Both the position numbers and the translations under genes were made by a program. Under the pieces are notes generated by a model. It saw only the letters and a list, made by a program, of their open reading frames with translations, was not told the origin of the DNA and did not search any database. A stretch of 39,678 nt of DNA from Chloroflexota bacterium (GTDB lineage Bacteria; Chloroflexota; Anaerolineae; Promineifilales; Promineifilaceae), in assembly GCA_014584575.1 (NCBI GenBank), contig JACTMP010000066.1, positions 1 through 39,678 of the forward strand, given 5' to 3'. This document shows positions 14,146-21,868 of the stretch, piece by piece (position 1 is the first letter of the stretch; every line of letters begins with the position of its first letter).

Positions 14146-16179
14146 ATGAATACTCCACAAGAACCCAAAGAACGCATCGGCGTTTATGTTTGTCATTGCG
14201 GCAGCAACATTGCGGCTACGGTGGATGTGGCCGACGTCGCCGCCTGGGCCAAAGAGCGGCTGGGCGATGAAGGCGTGGTGATTACCCACGACTACAAATT
14301 CATGTGTTCCAGCCTGGGGCAAGAATTGATCGAGCGCGACATCAAACAGGAAGGGCTGACCCGTGTCGTCGTTGCCGCCTGTTCGCCCCATCTGCATGAA
14401 AAGACCTTCCGCACCGCCTGCGCCCGCGCCGGGCTGAACCCCTACCTGTGTGAACTGGTCTCTATCCGCGAGCAGGTTTCCTGGGTACACAGCGACCGGC
14501 AGGCAGCCACCGAAAAAGCCAAAGCGGTGGTGGCCGGCGGCGTCGAGCGCGTCGTCCACAACGAGCCGTTAGAGCCATTGCATATCCCCATTCATCCGGC
14601 CACGCTGGTGGTGGGCGGTGGCATTGCCGGGATTCAGGCGGCGCTGGAACTGGCCGACTCCGGTCATCAGGTGTACCTGGTGGAGCGCGAACCGTCCATT
14701 GGCGGCCACATGGCCCAGTTTGACAAGACCTTCCCGACGATGGACTGCGCCGCCTGCATCCTGACGCCGAAGATGGTGGACGCGGGTGGGCATCCGCACA
14801 TTGACCTGTTCACCTGGAGCGAGGTGGTGCGGGTGGATGGTTTTGTGGGCAACTTTACCGTCACCATTCGCAAAAAGCCGCGCTACATTGACACCGATTT
14901 GTGTACCGGCTGTGGCATTTGCTGGGAGAAGTGCCCCAAGCGGGTGATTGATGATGTGTATGAAGCCGGGTTGGGCTACCGCAAAGCGGTCTACACCCCC
15001 TTTGCCCAGGCCGTACCCAAATACCCGGTGATTGACCCGGAAAATTGCACCTATTTTATCAACGGCAAGTGCCGCGCCTGCGAAAAGTTCTGCCCCACCG
15101 ATGCCATTAAGTTTGACCAGGAAGAAGAGTTTATCACCGTGCAGGTGGGCAACATTATTTTGGCGACGGGCTTTGATTTGTTTGATGCCCGGCGTGTGCC
15201 GCAATATGGCTACGGCCGTCTGGCCAACGTCTTCACCAGCCTGGAATTTGAGCGCCTCTGTAACGCCGCCGGGCCAACCAACGGCCAGATCGTGATGCGC
15301 GACGGGGTGACAAAACCGGAATCGGTGGCCGTCATTCACTGCGTCGGCAGCCGCGACCGCAACTACAACAATTACTGCTCCGTCATCTGCTGCATGTCCA
15401 GCCTCAAGTTTGCTCACCTGGTGAAGGAGCGTACCGGCGCCCGCGTCTACAACTGCTACATTGACATGCGCACCGCCTTCAAGGATTACGACGAGTTTTA
15501 CCAGCGGGTATTGGAAGAGGGCACGATTTTTGTGCGCGGCCGGGTGGCCGAAGTGACCGACGCCGCCCGCCTGCCCAGCGAAGACGGCAAGCTCATCGTC
15601 CAGGTGGAAGATACGCTCGCCGGGCGGCAGCGCCGCATTCCGGTGGATATGGTGATCCTGTCCGCTGGGCTGGAACCCCGGCACGACGCCAAAGCGGTGG
15701 CGCACCAGTTTGGTATTTCGTGCAGCGCCAATGGCTGGTTTATTGAGCGGCATCCCAAACTTGACCCGGTGGCCACCATGACCGAGGGCATTTTCATCGC
15801 CGGGACGGTGCAAGGGCCGAAGGATATTCCGGCCAGTGTGGCCCAGGGCGCGGCGGCGGCGGCGCGGGTATTGGGCCGGATTAACAAGGGCGAAATTGAA
15901 CTGGAACCGGTGCGGGCCACCATTGACGCTCGCCACTGTTCTGGCTGCCGCATTTGCAACGGCCTCTGCCCGTTTAACGCCATCCTGTTCCACGAAGACA
16001 AGATGGTGTCGGAGATCAATCATGCGCTGTGCCAGGGGTGCGGTACTTGTGTGGCTGCCTGCCCGGCCGGGGCGATCAGCGGCAGCGGTTTTAGCAATGA
16101 GCAGATCATGTCGCAGATTGAAGGGCTGTTGTTGTTTGATCGGCCAAAGCGGGTATGGGACACGGCCGTAGCGGTTTGA
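14146..16179 (+). CDS. hdrA: Heterodisulfide reductase subunit A (HdrA), bifurcating flavoprotein
   Basis: A 677-residue FAD and iron-sulfur protein. The N-terminal HdrA domain has VCHCGSNIA and CSSLGQ. The Rossmann/FAD domain starts at VVGGGIAGIQAALELA (about residue 152) and continues with GGHMAQFDKTFPTMDCAACIL. Ferredoxin motifs are CTGCGICWEKCP (about 254), GKCRACEKFCP (about 308), and a C-terminal pair CSGCRICNGLCP and CQGCGTCVAACP (about 598-640). In the methanogen complex HdrA splits electrons between ferredoxin and HdrB/C. The start at ATG 14146 follows CCAGGAG and begins directly before the conserved N-terminus. The C-terminus contains a TAV from an ACGGCCGT octamer. Confidence 0.95.
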   Translation: MNTPQEPKERIGVYVCHCGSNIAATVDVADVAAWAKERLGDEGVVITHDYKFMCSSLGQELIERDIKQEGLTRVVVAACSPHLHEKTFRTACARAGLNPYLCELVSIREQVSWVHSDRQAATEKAKAVVAGGVERVVHNEPLEPLHIPIHPATLVVGGGIAGIQAALELADSGHQVYLVEREPSIGGHMAQFDKTFPTMDCAACILTPKMVDAGGHPHIDLFTWSEVVRVDGFVGNFTVTIRKKPRYIDTDLCTGCGICWEKCPKRVIDDVYEAGLGYRKAVYTPFAQAVPKYPVIDPENCTYFINGKCRACEKFCPTDAIKFDQEEEFITVQVGNIILATGFDLFDARRVPQYGYGRLANVFTSLEFERLCNAAGPTNGQIVMRDGVTKPESVAVIHCVGSRDRNYNNYCSVICCMSSLKFAHLVKERTGARVYNCYIDMRTAFKDYDEFYQRVLEEGTIFVRGRVAEVTDAARLPSEDGKLIVQVEDTLAGRQRRIPVDMVILSAGLEPRHDAKAVAHQFGISCSANGWFIERHPKLDPVATMTEGIFIAGTVQGPKDIPASVAQGAAAAARVLGRINKGEIELEPVRATIDARHCSGCRICNGLCPFNAILFHEDKMVSEINHALCQGCGTCVAACPAGAISGSGFSNEQIMSQIEGLLLFDRPKRVWDTAVAV

Positions 16180-16299
16180 GTCGCCGCCGAATGGAATTCG
16201 GCGTCTGAGAGGCGCAAGTCTGCTGAAGCAGACTGGAAGCGTTGGCAGGCGACCAGTGCGCTTATGAAAGTTAACGAAACAAATCGGCAATCCGCGAAG
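16180..16299. repeat. Two short hairpins after hdrA
   Basis: GCCGAAT-GG-AATTCGGC near 16187 and AGTCTGCT-GA-AGCAGACT at 16217-16234 form two tight stems downstream of hdrA. Neither has a T tract. They may tune the mRNA between hdrA and mvhD. Confidence 0.55.
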
Positions 16300-16390
16300 T
16301 GTCATTCCGAGGTCTTCCGAGGAATCCCATTCACCTGGAATAATCGAGGTGTAGGGATTCCTCGCTCCGAAGACTTCGCTCGGAATGACA
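16300..16390. repeat. GTCATTCCGAG dispersed palindrome, copy 1
   Basis: The element starts GTCATTCCGAGG, has an inner GAGGAATCCC, and ends with GGGATTCCTCG and CGCTCGGAATGAC, so its outer and inner parts are inverted repeats. Related copies lie at 27813-28120 (interrupted) and 31363-31450. It separates hdrA from mvhD. Confidence 0.85.
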
Positions 16391-16418
16391 CCTGACAATG
16401 GTTGATAGGAGACAGAAC

Positions 16419-16907
16419 ATGGAACCATTTGAACCTGTCATCATCGGCTTTACCTGTAACTGGTGCAGCTACCGGGCGGCCGACCTGGCCGGCACGGCCC
16501 GCATTAAATACCCGCCCAACATCCGCCTGATCCGGCTGATGTGTTCGGGGCGCATGGACCCGACCTTTGTGTTGAAGGCGCTGGCGGAAGGGGCTGATGG
16601 GGTGATGATCACCGGCTGCCATCCGGGAGAGTGCCACTATCTGGACCAAAATTACAAGGCGCTGCGCCGGGTGCTGCTGTTGCGGCGCACCATCGGCCAG
16701 ATGGGCATTGAGCCGGAGCGGGTGAAGCTGGTGTGGGCCAGCGCCGCCGAAGGCGTAAGGCTGGCCCAGGAAATTGAGCATTTTGTGGAAGAGATTCGGG
16801 CATTAGGGCCTTTGAATTGGCCGGAGCGGCTGGCGGCGGCGCATGTGAATGGTCACGGCCGTGTGGCTGTGCCCGAAATGTTGGAATTGGAAAGCGTTGG
16901 AGATTGA
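16419..16907 (+). CDS. mvhD: F420-non-reducing-type hydrogenase iron-sulfur subunit D (MvhD)
   Basis: A 162-residue MvhD-family protein carrying the [2Fe-2S] cysteine set FTCNWCSY (about residue 12), MCSGR (about 42) and GCHPGECHY (about 65). MvhD passes electrons from the NiFe hydrogenase small subunit to HdrA and is the marker of the Hdr-Mvh bridge. The start at ATG 16419 follows TAGGAGA. An ATG seven codons earlier has no ribosome site. The 3' end runs into a GATTGAGAGATT hairpin. Confidence 0.94.
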   Translation: MEPFEPVIIGFTCNWCSYRAADLAGTARIKYPPNIRLIRLMCSGRMDPTFVLKALAEGADGVMITGCHPGECHYLDQNYKALRRVLLLRRTIGQMGIEPERVKLVWASAAEGVRLAQEIEHFVEEIRALGPLNWPERLAAAHVNGHGRVAVPEMLELESVGD

Positions 16908-16964
16908 GAGATTGAGAGATTGAGAGATTAAACAATCTCCCAATCTCCTAATCTCCCAATCCCT
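16899..16964. repeat. GAGATTGAGAGATT hairpin between mvhD and mvhG
   Basis: Tandem GAGATTGA words (16899-16928) face AATCTCCC words (16934-16962). The hairpin covers the mvhD stop codon and ends about ten bases before the mvhG ribosome site TTAGGAGGTG. Confidence 0.85.
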
Positions 16965-16986
16965 CTTTTTATTAGGAGGTGCCAGC

Positions 16987-18009
16987 ATGAGCAAAAACGG
17001 ACAGGCTCCGAAGGAAAAACCAAAGTTTGCCATGTATTGGGCGGCGGCCTGCGGTGGCTGCGAAATTGCCGTGTTGAACATTGGCGAGAAGATTCTGGAC
17101 GTAGACGCCAACTTTGAGGTGGTGTTCTGGCCGGTGGCCATGGATGCCAAATACAAAGATGTGGAGGCGATGCCGGACAAATCCATCTTGCTGACGCTGT
17201 TTAACGGCGGCATTCGCAACGAAGAAAACGAACACATGGCCAGGCTGCTGCGGCGGAAATCGCAAATTTTGGTAGCGTTTGGCTCCTGCGCTAACGAGGG
17301 TTGCATTCCCGGTTTGGCGAATCTGTCCTCCATGCACGAGGTGTTCCAGGCGGCGTATGACAGCGTGAGTACCGACAATCCACAGGGCATACGGCCGCAG
17401 TTCAGCTATCAGGTGCCCGAAGGCACGCTGACGATACCGGTGTTTAACCCGGTGCTGCGCACACTGGATCAGGTGGTGGATGTGGATTACACCATGCCTG
17501 GCTGCCCGCCGGAGTCGCATCAGATTGCCGCCGTCATTGACCTGGTGATTGCCGTGTTGCAGGGCAAAGCGGAACTGCCGCCCAAGGGGGCCGTCATCGG
17601 CGTGGGCGATTCCACCGTGTGTGAAGAGTGCCAGCGCGCCCGCAACATCAAGAAGATCACCAAATTGGTGCGCATTCACCAGGTGGCCGAAGTGGACCCG
17701 GATTTGTGCCTGCTGGAACAGGGGATTTTGTGCAACGGCCCGGCCACGCGCAGCGGCTGTGGGGCGCGCTGCCCTAGCGTGGGCGCGGCCTGCATCGGCT
17801 GTTATGGCCCGGCGGTGGGGGTGGTGGATTATGGGGCGCGGTTGATGACGGCCGTGGCCTCCGTGATTGACAGCACCGAACCCGACGAAATCGAAGCCAT
17901 CCTGGATGGCATCCCCGACCCGGCCGGCGCCTTTTACCGCTTTAACCTGGCCCATTCGCTGCTGCACGCGGCGCGGCCGGCTTTGGAAGAGGTAATCCGT
18001 GAGCCGTGA
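16987..18009 (+). CDS. mvhG: NiFe hydrogenase small subunit, group 3c (MvhG)
   Basis: A 340-residue small subunit. It has the proximal-cluster ligands CGGCEIAV (about residue 18) and GSCANEGC (about 98-103), and PGCPPES (about 170). A C-terminal ferredoxin-like region has CEECQRAR, GILCNGPATRSGCGARCP and CIGCYGP for the medial and distal clusters. No twin-arginine signal peptide is present, so the enzyme is cytoplasmic, as in group 3. It relays electrons from the NiFe centre in MvhA to MvhD. ATG is preceded by the strong site TAGGAGGTG. Confidence 0.95.
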   Translation: MSKNGQAPKEKPKFAMYWAAACGGCEIAVLNIGEKILDVDANFEVVFWPVAMDAKYKDVEAMPDKSILLTLFNGGIRNEENEHMARLLRRKSQILVAFGSCANEGCIPGLANLSSMHEVFQAAYDSVSTDNPQGIRPQFSYQVPEGTLTIPVFNPVLRTLDQVVDVDYTMPGCPPESHQIAAVIDLVIAVLQGKAELPPKGAVIGVGDSTVCEECQRARNIKKITKLVRIHQVAEVDPDLCLLEQGILCNGPATRSGCGARCPSVGAACIGCYGPAVGVVDYGARLMTAVASVIDSTEPDEIEAILDGIPDPAGAFYRFNLAHSLLHAARPALEEVIREP

Positions 18010-18022
18010 GCCAATGACCAAT

Positions 18023-18114
18023 GATCAGTAGATCAAAGCGGAGTTCGCATCCTCAGATGCGAACCGGTGGGCATCTGAGGATGCCCACTCTGCCCATTTC
18101 GATCTACTGATAAT
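18023..18114. repeat. GCATCCTCAGATGC nested palindrome
   Basis: An outer inverted repeat (ATCAGTAGATC and GATCTACTGAT, about 18023-18111) encloses GTTCGCATCCTCAGATGCGAAC and GGGCATCTGAGGATGCCC. A related copy is at 29412-29468. It fills the mvhG-mvhA gap and ends before the mvhA ribosome site. Confidence 0.85.
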
Positions 18115-18140
18115 CAATAACCGGAATTGGAGGACGAGAC

Positions 18141-19607
18141 ATGACACGAATCACCATTGACCCCATCACCCGCCTGGAAGGGCATGGCAAGATTGAGATT
18201 TTTCTGGATGAGGCCGGCGATGTGGCCAATACCTATTTCCAGATACCGGAACTGCGCGGCTTTGAGCGATTTTGCGTCGGCCGGCCGGTGGAGGAGATGC
18301 CGCTGTTGACCAATCGCATCTGCGGCGTCTGCCCGGAGGCACACCACATGGCCGCCGCCAAAGCGGGCGACGCCGTGTATGGCGTGGAGCCACCGTCGGC
18401 CGCCAAAAAGCTGCGCGAACTGCTGTATATGGGCTTTTATTTCACCGACCATACCACCCATTTTTATGCCCTGGGGGGGCCGGACTTTGTGATGGGGCCA
18501 GACGCGCCTGTGGCCGAGCGCAACATCCTGGGCGTCATTCACAAGGTGGGGTTGGAGATTGGCGGCAAGGTGATTCAGGCGCGGAAATACGGCCATACGA
18601 TTGTGGAGATGTTGGGCGGCCGTAAAGTACACCCTTGCACTTCTATTCCCGGCGGCGTGACCAAAGGGTTGACGGAAGCGGAGCGGGCGGAGATTGAGCA
18701 GATGGGGCGCTGGGGTATTGAGTTTGCCCAATTTAGCCTGCAACTGTTCAGCGACATCGTGCTGGGTAATCCGACCTATCTCGATTTGATCCTGGGTGAC
18801 ATTTACACGCACCGCACCCACTACATTGGGTTGGTGGATGCGCAGAACCGGGTGAATTTTTACGACGGCCGTGTCAGCGTAGTAGACCCCGATGGCAAAC
18901 GGCTGGGCAAATACGCGCCCCACGAATACACCGACTGGATCGCCGAACGGGTGGAACCGTGGACGTACCTCAAATTCCCCTACTTAAAGAAGGTAGGCTG
19001 GAAAGGGTTTGTGGATGGTAAGGATTCCGGCATTTACATGGCCACACCGCTCTCCCGGCTGAACGCCGCCGATGGCATGACCACGCCGCTGGCGCAAGAG
19101 CAGTACGAGAAGTTCTATGAGACGTTGGGCGGTAAACCGGTGCATCAACGGCTGGCGACGCATTGGGCGCGGCTGATTGAACTGCTCTATGCCGCCGAGC
19201 GGCTGGTGGAACTGGCCACGGATGAGGAGATCACCTCGCCGCACATTCACACCGTACCGACGCAAACGCCGACGGAGGGGGTGGGCATTGTGGAAGCGCC
19301 ACGTGGCACGCTGACGCACCATTACTGGACGGATGAACGTGGCATTTTGACCAAAGTGAACCTGATTGTGGGCACGACGAACAATTACGCGCCCATTTCC
19401 ATGTCCATTAAAAAGGCGGCGCAAAGTCTGATTCACAAAGGCACGGAGGTCAACGAAGGGCTGCTGAACATGGTCGAAATGGCCTTCCGCGCCTACGACC
19501 CCTGTTTTGGTTGCGCTACCCATTCGCTGCCGGGCCAGATGCCGCTGGAAGTGACGATCCGGGATGCGGCGGGAGAACCGGTGCGGGTGCTGCGGCAGTT
19601 TTGCTGA
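18141..19607 (+). CDS. mvhA: NiFe hydrogenase large subunit, group 3c (MvhA)
   Basis: A 488-residue catalytic subunit. The N-terminal ligand motif is RICGVCPEAHH (about residue 58) and the C-terminal one is DPCFGCATH (about 453-461). These four cysteines hold the NiFe(CN)2CO site. After the His come 27 residues (SLPGQ...RQFC) that should be removed by the maturation protease encoded next. It begins TRITIDPITRLEGHGKI, the usual start of the family, after GGAGGA. With MvhG and MvhD it would oxidise H2 for HdrABC. Confidence 0.95.
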   Translation: MTRITIDPITRLEGHGKIEIFLDEAGDVANTYFQIPELRGFERFCVGRPVEEMPLLTNRICGVCPEAHHMAAAKAGDAVYGVEPPSAAKKLRELLYMGFYFTDHTTHFYALGGPDFVMGPDAPVAERNILGVIHKVGLEIGGKVIQARKYGHTIVEMLGGRKVHPCTSIPGGVTKGLTEAERAEIEQMGRWGIEFAQFSLQLFSDIVLGNPTYLDLILGDIYTHRTHYIGLVDAQNRVNFYDGRVSVVDPDGKRLGKYAPHEYTDWIAERVEPWTYLKFPYLKKVGWKGFVDGKDSGIYMATPLSRLNAADGMTTPLAQEQYEKFYETLGGKPVHQRLATHWARLIELLYAAERLVELATDEEITSPHIHTVPTQTPTEGVGIVEAPRGTLTHHYWTDERGILTKVNLIVGTTNNYAPISMSIKKAAQSLIHKGTEVNEGLLNMVEMAFRAYDPCFGCATHSLPGQMPLEVTIRDAAGEPVRVLRQFC

Positions 19608-19610
19608 AGC

Positions 19611-19670
19611 GAGATTGGAGATTGGAGATCAGAGATTGGAAGCATCAGTATCCATTCTCTAATCCCTCTA
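19611..19670. repeat. GAGATTGGAGATT word repeat after mvhA
   Basis: GAGATTGGAGATTGGAGATC and AGAGATTGGA words (19611-19640) face TCTCTAATCCCTC (19656-19669). It is a decayed member of the GATTGGAGATT hairpin family and fills the gap before the protease gene. Confidence 0.75.
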
Positions 19671-19683
19671 AAGATATTTGAAA

Positions 19684-20148
19684 ATGAAGACGGTCATCAT
19701 CGGCCTGGGCAACCCTATTTTGGGGGATGATGGTGTGGGGTGGCGGGTGGCGGAGGCGGTGCGGCGGCTACGGCCGTCCCTGGAAGTAGAGTGCCTGGCG
19801 TTGGGCGGCCTCAGCCTGATGGAGCGGCTGGTTGGTTATGACCGGGCGATTATTGTGGACGCGATGCACACGGGTCACGGCCGTATCGGAACCGTCACCA
19901 CCTTTGATCTGGCTGATTTACCAGACCGGAGCGCAGGGCATACCACGGCCGTGCATGATGTTTCGCTATCCACTGCCCTGTCACTGGGGCGGCAGATGGG
20001 CGCACCGTTGCCGGACGAGATCACCATTGTCGGCATTGAAACAGACCTGGTGTATGACTTTTCGGAGGAGTTGAGTACGGCCGTGCGAGACGCGATCCCA
20101 GTGGCGGTGACGGCCGTGTTGCAGGAGATTGAGAGATTAAGAGATTGA
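19684..20148 (+). CDS. Hydrogenase maturation endopeptidase for MvhA (HycI/HyaD family)
   Basis: A 154-residue protease that clips the C-terminal peptide of a NiFe large subunit once nickel is inserted. It starts with the family motif IIGLGNPILGDDGVGWRVAE (Asp near residue 17 is a nickel ligand). A second acidic ligand is in DAMHTGHG (about residue 60), with a conserved His in HDVSL (about 98). Directly behind mvhA, it is most likely specific for MvhA; a separate protease follows hoxH. The start ATG at 19684 has no strong ribosome site. The last residues (QEIERLRD) are encoded by a GAGATTGAGAG repeat, as in the protein ending at 5794. Confidence 0.92.
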   Translation: MKTVIIGLGNPILGDDGVGWRVAEAVRRLRPSLEVECLALGGLSLMERLVGYDRAIIVDAMHTGHGRIGTVTTFDLADLPDRSAGHTTAVHDVSLSTALSLGRQMGAPLPDEITIVGIETDLVYDFSEELSTAVRDAIPVAVTAVLQEIERLRD

Positions 20149-20190
20149 GAGATTATCTACTCTCCTAATCTCCTGATCTCCCAATCTCTT
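20123..20190. repeat. GAGATTGAGAGATT hairpin
   Basis: GAGATTGAGAGATTAAGAGATT words (20124-20153) face AATCTCCTGATCTCCCAATCTC-type words (20167-20188, imperfect). It covers the protease stop codon and ends just before the ribosome site AAGGAGG of the cNMP-domain gene. Confidence 0.85.
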
Positions 20191-20205
20191 CTTAAGGAGG
20201 ACAAA

Positions 20206-20676
20206 ATGGTTTCCACAGAATTATTGCGACGGTATCCGTTTTTTGGCTTTATGAACCCGGAGCAACTGCGCCAGGTGGCGATGATGACGGAGGAGCGAGA
20301 ACTGCCCAAAAACACGATCCTGTTTACGATAGGGGAGAAGGCGGAGATGTTGTATTTTTTGGTCAACGGCCGTATAGACCTGCACTACATCGTCGAAGAC
20401 AAACACCTGCCTGAACTGCGCAAAGATTTCCACATCGGTACCATCAACCCCGGCGAGGTGCTGGCCATTTCGGCGTTGGTGGAGCCGTATGAGTTGACGA
20501 GTACGGCCGTGACCACCACCCCCTGCACCCTCCTGCAAATCCACGCTGCCAGCCTGCACCAGCTATGTGAGCAAGACCACGACCTGGCCTACGGCCTGCA
20601 AAAACAGATCGCCAAAACCGCTATGGAACGGCTGCACGCCACCCGCATTTTGCTGGCAGCGGCAACGGCAGCGTAA
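20206..20676 (+). CDS. Stand-alone cyclic-nucleotide-binding-domain protein
   Basis: A 156-residue protein that is almost only a CRP-type effector domain: LLRRYPFFGFMNPEQLRQVAM, FTIGEKAEMLYFLVNGRIDLHY, a phosphate-binding-cassette-like stretch INPGEVLAISALVEPYELTSTAV (about residues 84-106), then a C-terminal helix. There is no helix-turn-helix, so it is not a classical regulator. The PBC lacks the usual FGE...R pattern in full, so the ligand may not be cAMP. It follows the Mvh protease with a strong AAGGAGG site and probably belongs to the operon. It may act on the hydrogenase or as a partner protein; that is inference. Confidence 0.85.
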   Translation: MVSTELLRRYPFFGFMNPEQLRQVAMMTEERELPKNTILFTIGEKAEMLYFLVNGRIDLHYIVEDKHLPELRKDFHIGTINPGEVLAISALVEPYELTSTAVTTTPCTLLQIHAASLHQLCEQDHDLAYGLQKQIAKTAMERLHATRILLAAATAA

Positions 20677-20716
20677 GGTTGCAGGTTGTAAGTGGCAAGT
20701 ATCTGCAAGCTGCAAC

Positions 20717-20869
20717 AGTAATTCTCAGTTCGGCAAAACCCGGCGATTAAAATCGCGGTAACAAGAGGCAAAGCCCACCTGCGTGGGCTGGGTTCCAGTC
20801 GGCGAAGGCCAACTTTGCCATCTGTTGGTGCAAATTTATCTGCCGCCGCCGGGCAAATTGAGAATTGCT
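20717..20869 (-). repeat. Multi-hairpin repeat element, copy C
   Basis: Copy C is bounded by AGTAATTCTCAG and TTGAGAATTGCT terminal inverted words. Read on the minus strand it has hairpin 1 slightly changed (GCAGATAAATTTGC), hairpin 2 with one G-T change (AGTTGGC-CTTC-GCCGACT), hairpin 3 as AGCCCAC-GCAG-GTGGGCT and hairpin 4 as GCGATTTTAATCGC. It fills the gap between the cNMP gene and the toxin-antitoxin-like scar. Confidence 0.85.
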
Positions 20870-20954
20870 AACCCGCCACCTTGCCACCGTAAACCTTGAC
20901 TAGGGGATGGTAGCAGAGTAAAGTAGCTTTCATATCTCAATTAGGGTTCGATTC

Positions 20955-21197
20955 ATGCCTCGCATTTAGCACATTCCTGGCCCTTACCACATCTATTTTG
21001 TTAGCTTTGATTGTCATGAACCGGCCCACGTTCATATAGCGCGGGAAAAAATGGAAGTGAAATTTTGGCTTGAACCTGTGAGCATAGCGCGGAATCATGG
21101 TTTTAGTCAGCGTGAGTTAAACAAAATCACACAGCTAATTGAGGCACACCTGGCCCTCATTCTGGAGGCATGGCATGAGCATTGCGGTCAAAACTAA
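20955..21197 (+). pseudogene. DUF4160 protein with in-frame TAG at codon 5
   Basis: The frame from ATG 20955 to TAA 21197 (80 codons plus stop) reads MPRI, then TAG, then HIPGPYHIYFVSFDCHEP, then AHVHIAREKMEVKFW, then LEPVSIARNHGFSQRELNK. This matches DUF4160 along its full length (GPY..F, HEPAHVH, E.KFWL.P, GF...EL..I). The amber codon stands where the family usually has a hydrophobic residue, so one TTG-to-TAG change would explain it. No other start lies before the conserved HVH segment. It overlaps the DUF2442 gene by 23 bases, the usual pairing of these families. Probably a freshly broken gene. Confidence 0.75.
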
Positions 21198-21468
21198 ATC
21201 ACCAGTTCCTTCATTCGAATATGAAGAACCCTGTTTTCAAGAGATAGAAGTAACAGACGAGCGTATTGTCGCTTTTTTCTCAGACGGCCGTATCGTTAGC
21301 ATTCCCCTGTGGTGGTCATGGCGACTGGAACAGGCAACACCGAAGCAACGGGCAAATTGTGAAATTATTGGTTCGGGTCGCACTGCTTATTGGCCGGATA
21401 TAGATGAGCACCTAAGCGTACAAGGTTTTTTTACCGGGACGCCCGCCCCACGTCTCAAACAGGATTAA
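21175..21468 (+). CDS. DUF2442 protein, partner of the broken DUF4160 gene
   Basis: A 97-residue DUF2442 protein. The family features are a strand-rich middle (ERIVAFFSDGRIVSIPLWWSW), then RLEQATPKQRANCEIIG and WPDIDEHLSVQGFFTG. The start at ATG 21175 is six bases after GGAGG (21164-21168), inside the end of the DUF4160 frame. DUF4160/DUF2442 pairs are often listed as toxin-antitoxin-like, but their biochemistry is not settled. With its partner broken, it may be a leftover. Confidence 0.85.
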   Translation: MSIAVKTKSPVPSFEYEEPCFQEIEVTDERIVAFFSDGRIVSIPLWWSWRLEQATPKQRANCEIIGSGRTAYWPDIDEHLSVQGFFTGTPAPRLKQD

Positions 21469-21517
21469 CACAATATAGACTTTTTGTTATTGTTGTTTTT
21501 CCCACCACGTTTTGCTA

Positions 21518-21778
21518 TTAGCCACCCGGCGCAGTAATGGATTGAACTTTCTCCAACAGCCACAAATTGACCAGCGTTTCTGTGCTGACCCCTCGCGCCG
21601 CTGCCTCTTTCTCCAGGGCGCTCAATAAACCAGCCTCAATTCGCACACCGTCATCTATTTCAAATGCCACGTCTGGGCGTGCCAGATCATCAAAATCTGT
21701 AAAGTCGCGGGTATCCCAAAATTCGCCGATAGCTTCGTAACTGTCTGCTTGTGAGAGTGAGCTTTGATTTTCGGCCAT
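21518..21778 (-). CDS. Orphan CopG/BrnA-like antitoxin
   Basis: An 86-residue protein (MAENQSSL start). The N-terminal segment EFWDTRDFTDFDD resembles the linker of CopG-type antitoxins (PF12441-like). The C-terminal segment VRIEAGLLSALEKEAAARG and STETLVNLWLLEKV looks like a ribbon-helix-helix DNA-binding fold. The usual toxin partner (BrnT-like or HicA-like) is missing: upstream is the divergent hypA and downstream there is only a short gap. I set the start at 21778. A longer frame reaching into hypA is unlikely because it would overlap the hypA promoter. Confidence 0.7.
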   Translation of the reverse strand: MAENQSSLSQADSYEAIGEFWDTRDFTDFDDLARPDVAFEIDDGVRIEAGLLSALEKEAAARGVSTETLVNLWLLEKVQSITAPGG

Positions 21779-21853
21779 CCAGTATAACCCACGTAAGGTG
21801 ATAACCGTCATTACAAACGCATGACGAAAGGGAGGGGGCTTGCGGCTAATGAG

Positions 21854-21862
21854 TGTTATACT
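21854..21862 (+). promoter_or_regulatory. Extended -10 promoter of hypA, apparently leaderless
   Basis: TGTTATACT is an extended -10 (TGn-TATACT) whose end is only six bases before the hypA ATG at 21869. Transcription starting six to eight bases downstream would begin at or next to the start codon, and no Shine-Dalgarno precedes hypA. I see no good -35, which an extended -10 may not need. Confidence 0.5.
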
Positions 21863-21868
21863 GACACT

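Noticed and set aside
13053..14177. Antisense frame opposite hdrB
   Set aside because: Same reason: low-complexity shadow with no family match.
14569..16428. Long antisense frame opposite hdrA (about 619 codons)
   Set aside because: It mirrors the codon pattern of hdrA, has no recognisable domain and is His/Gly-rich as typical for shadow frames.
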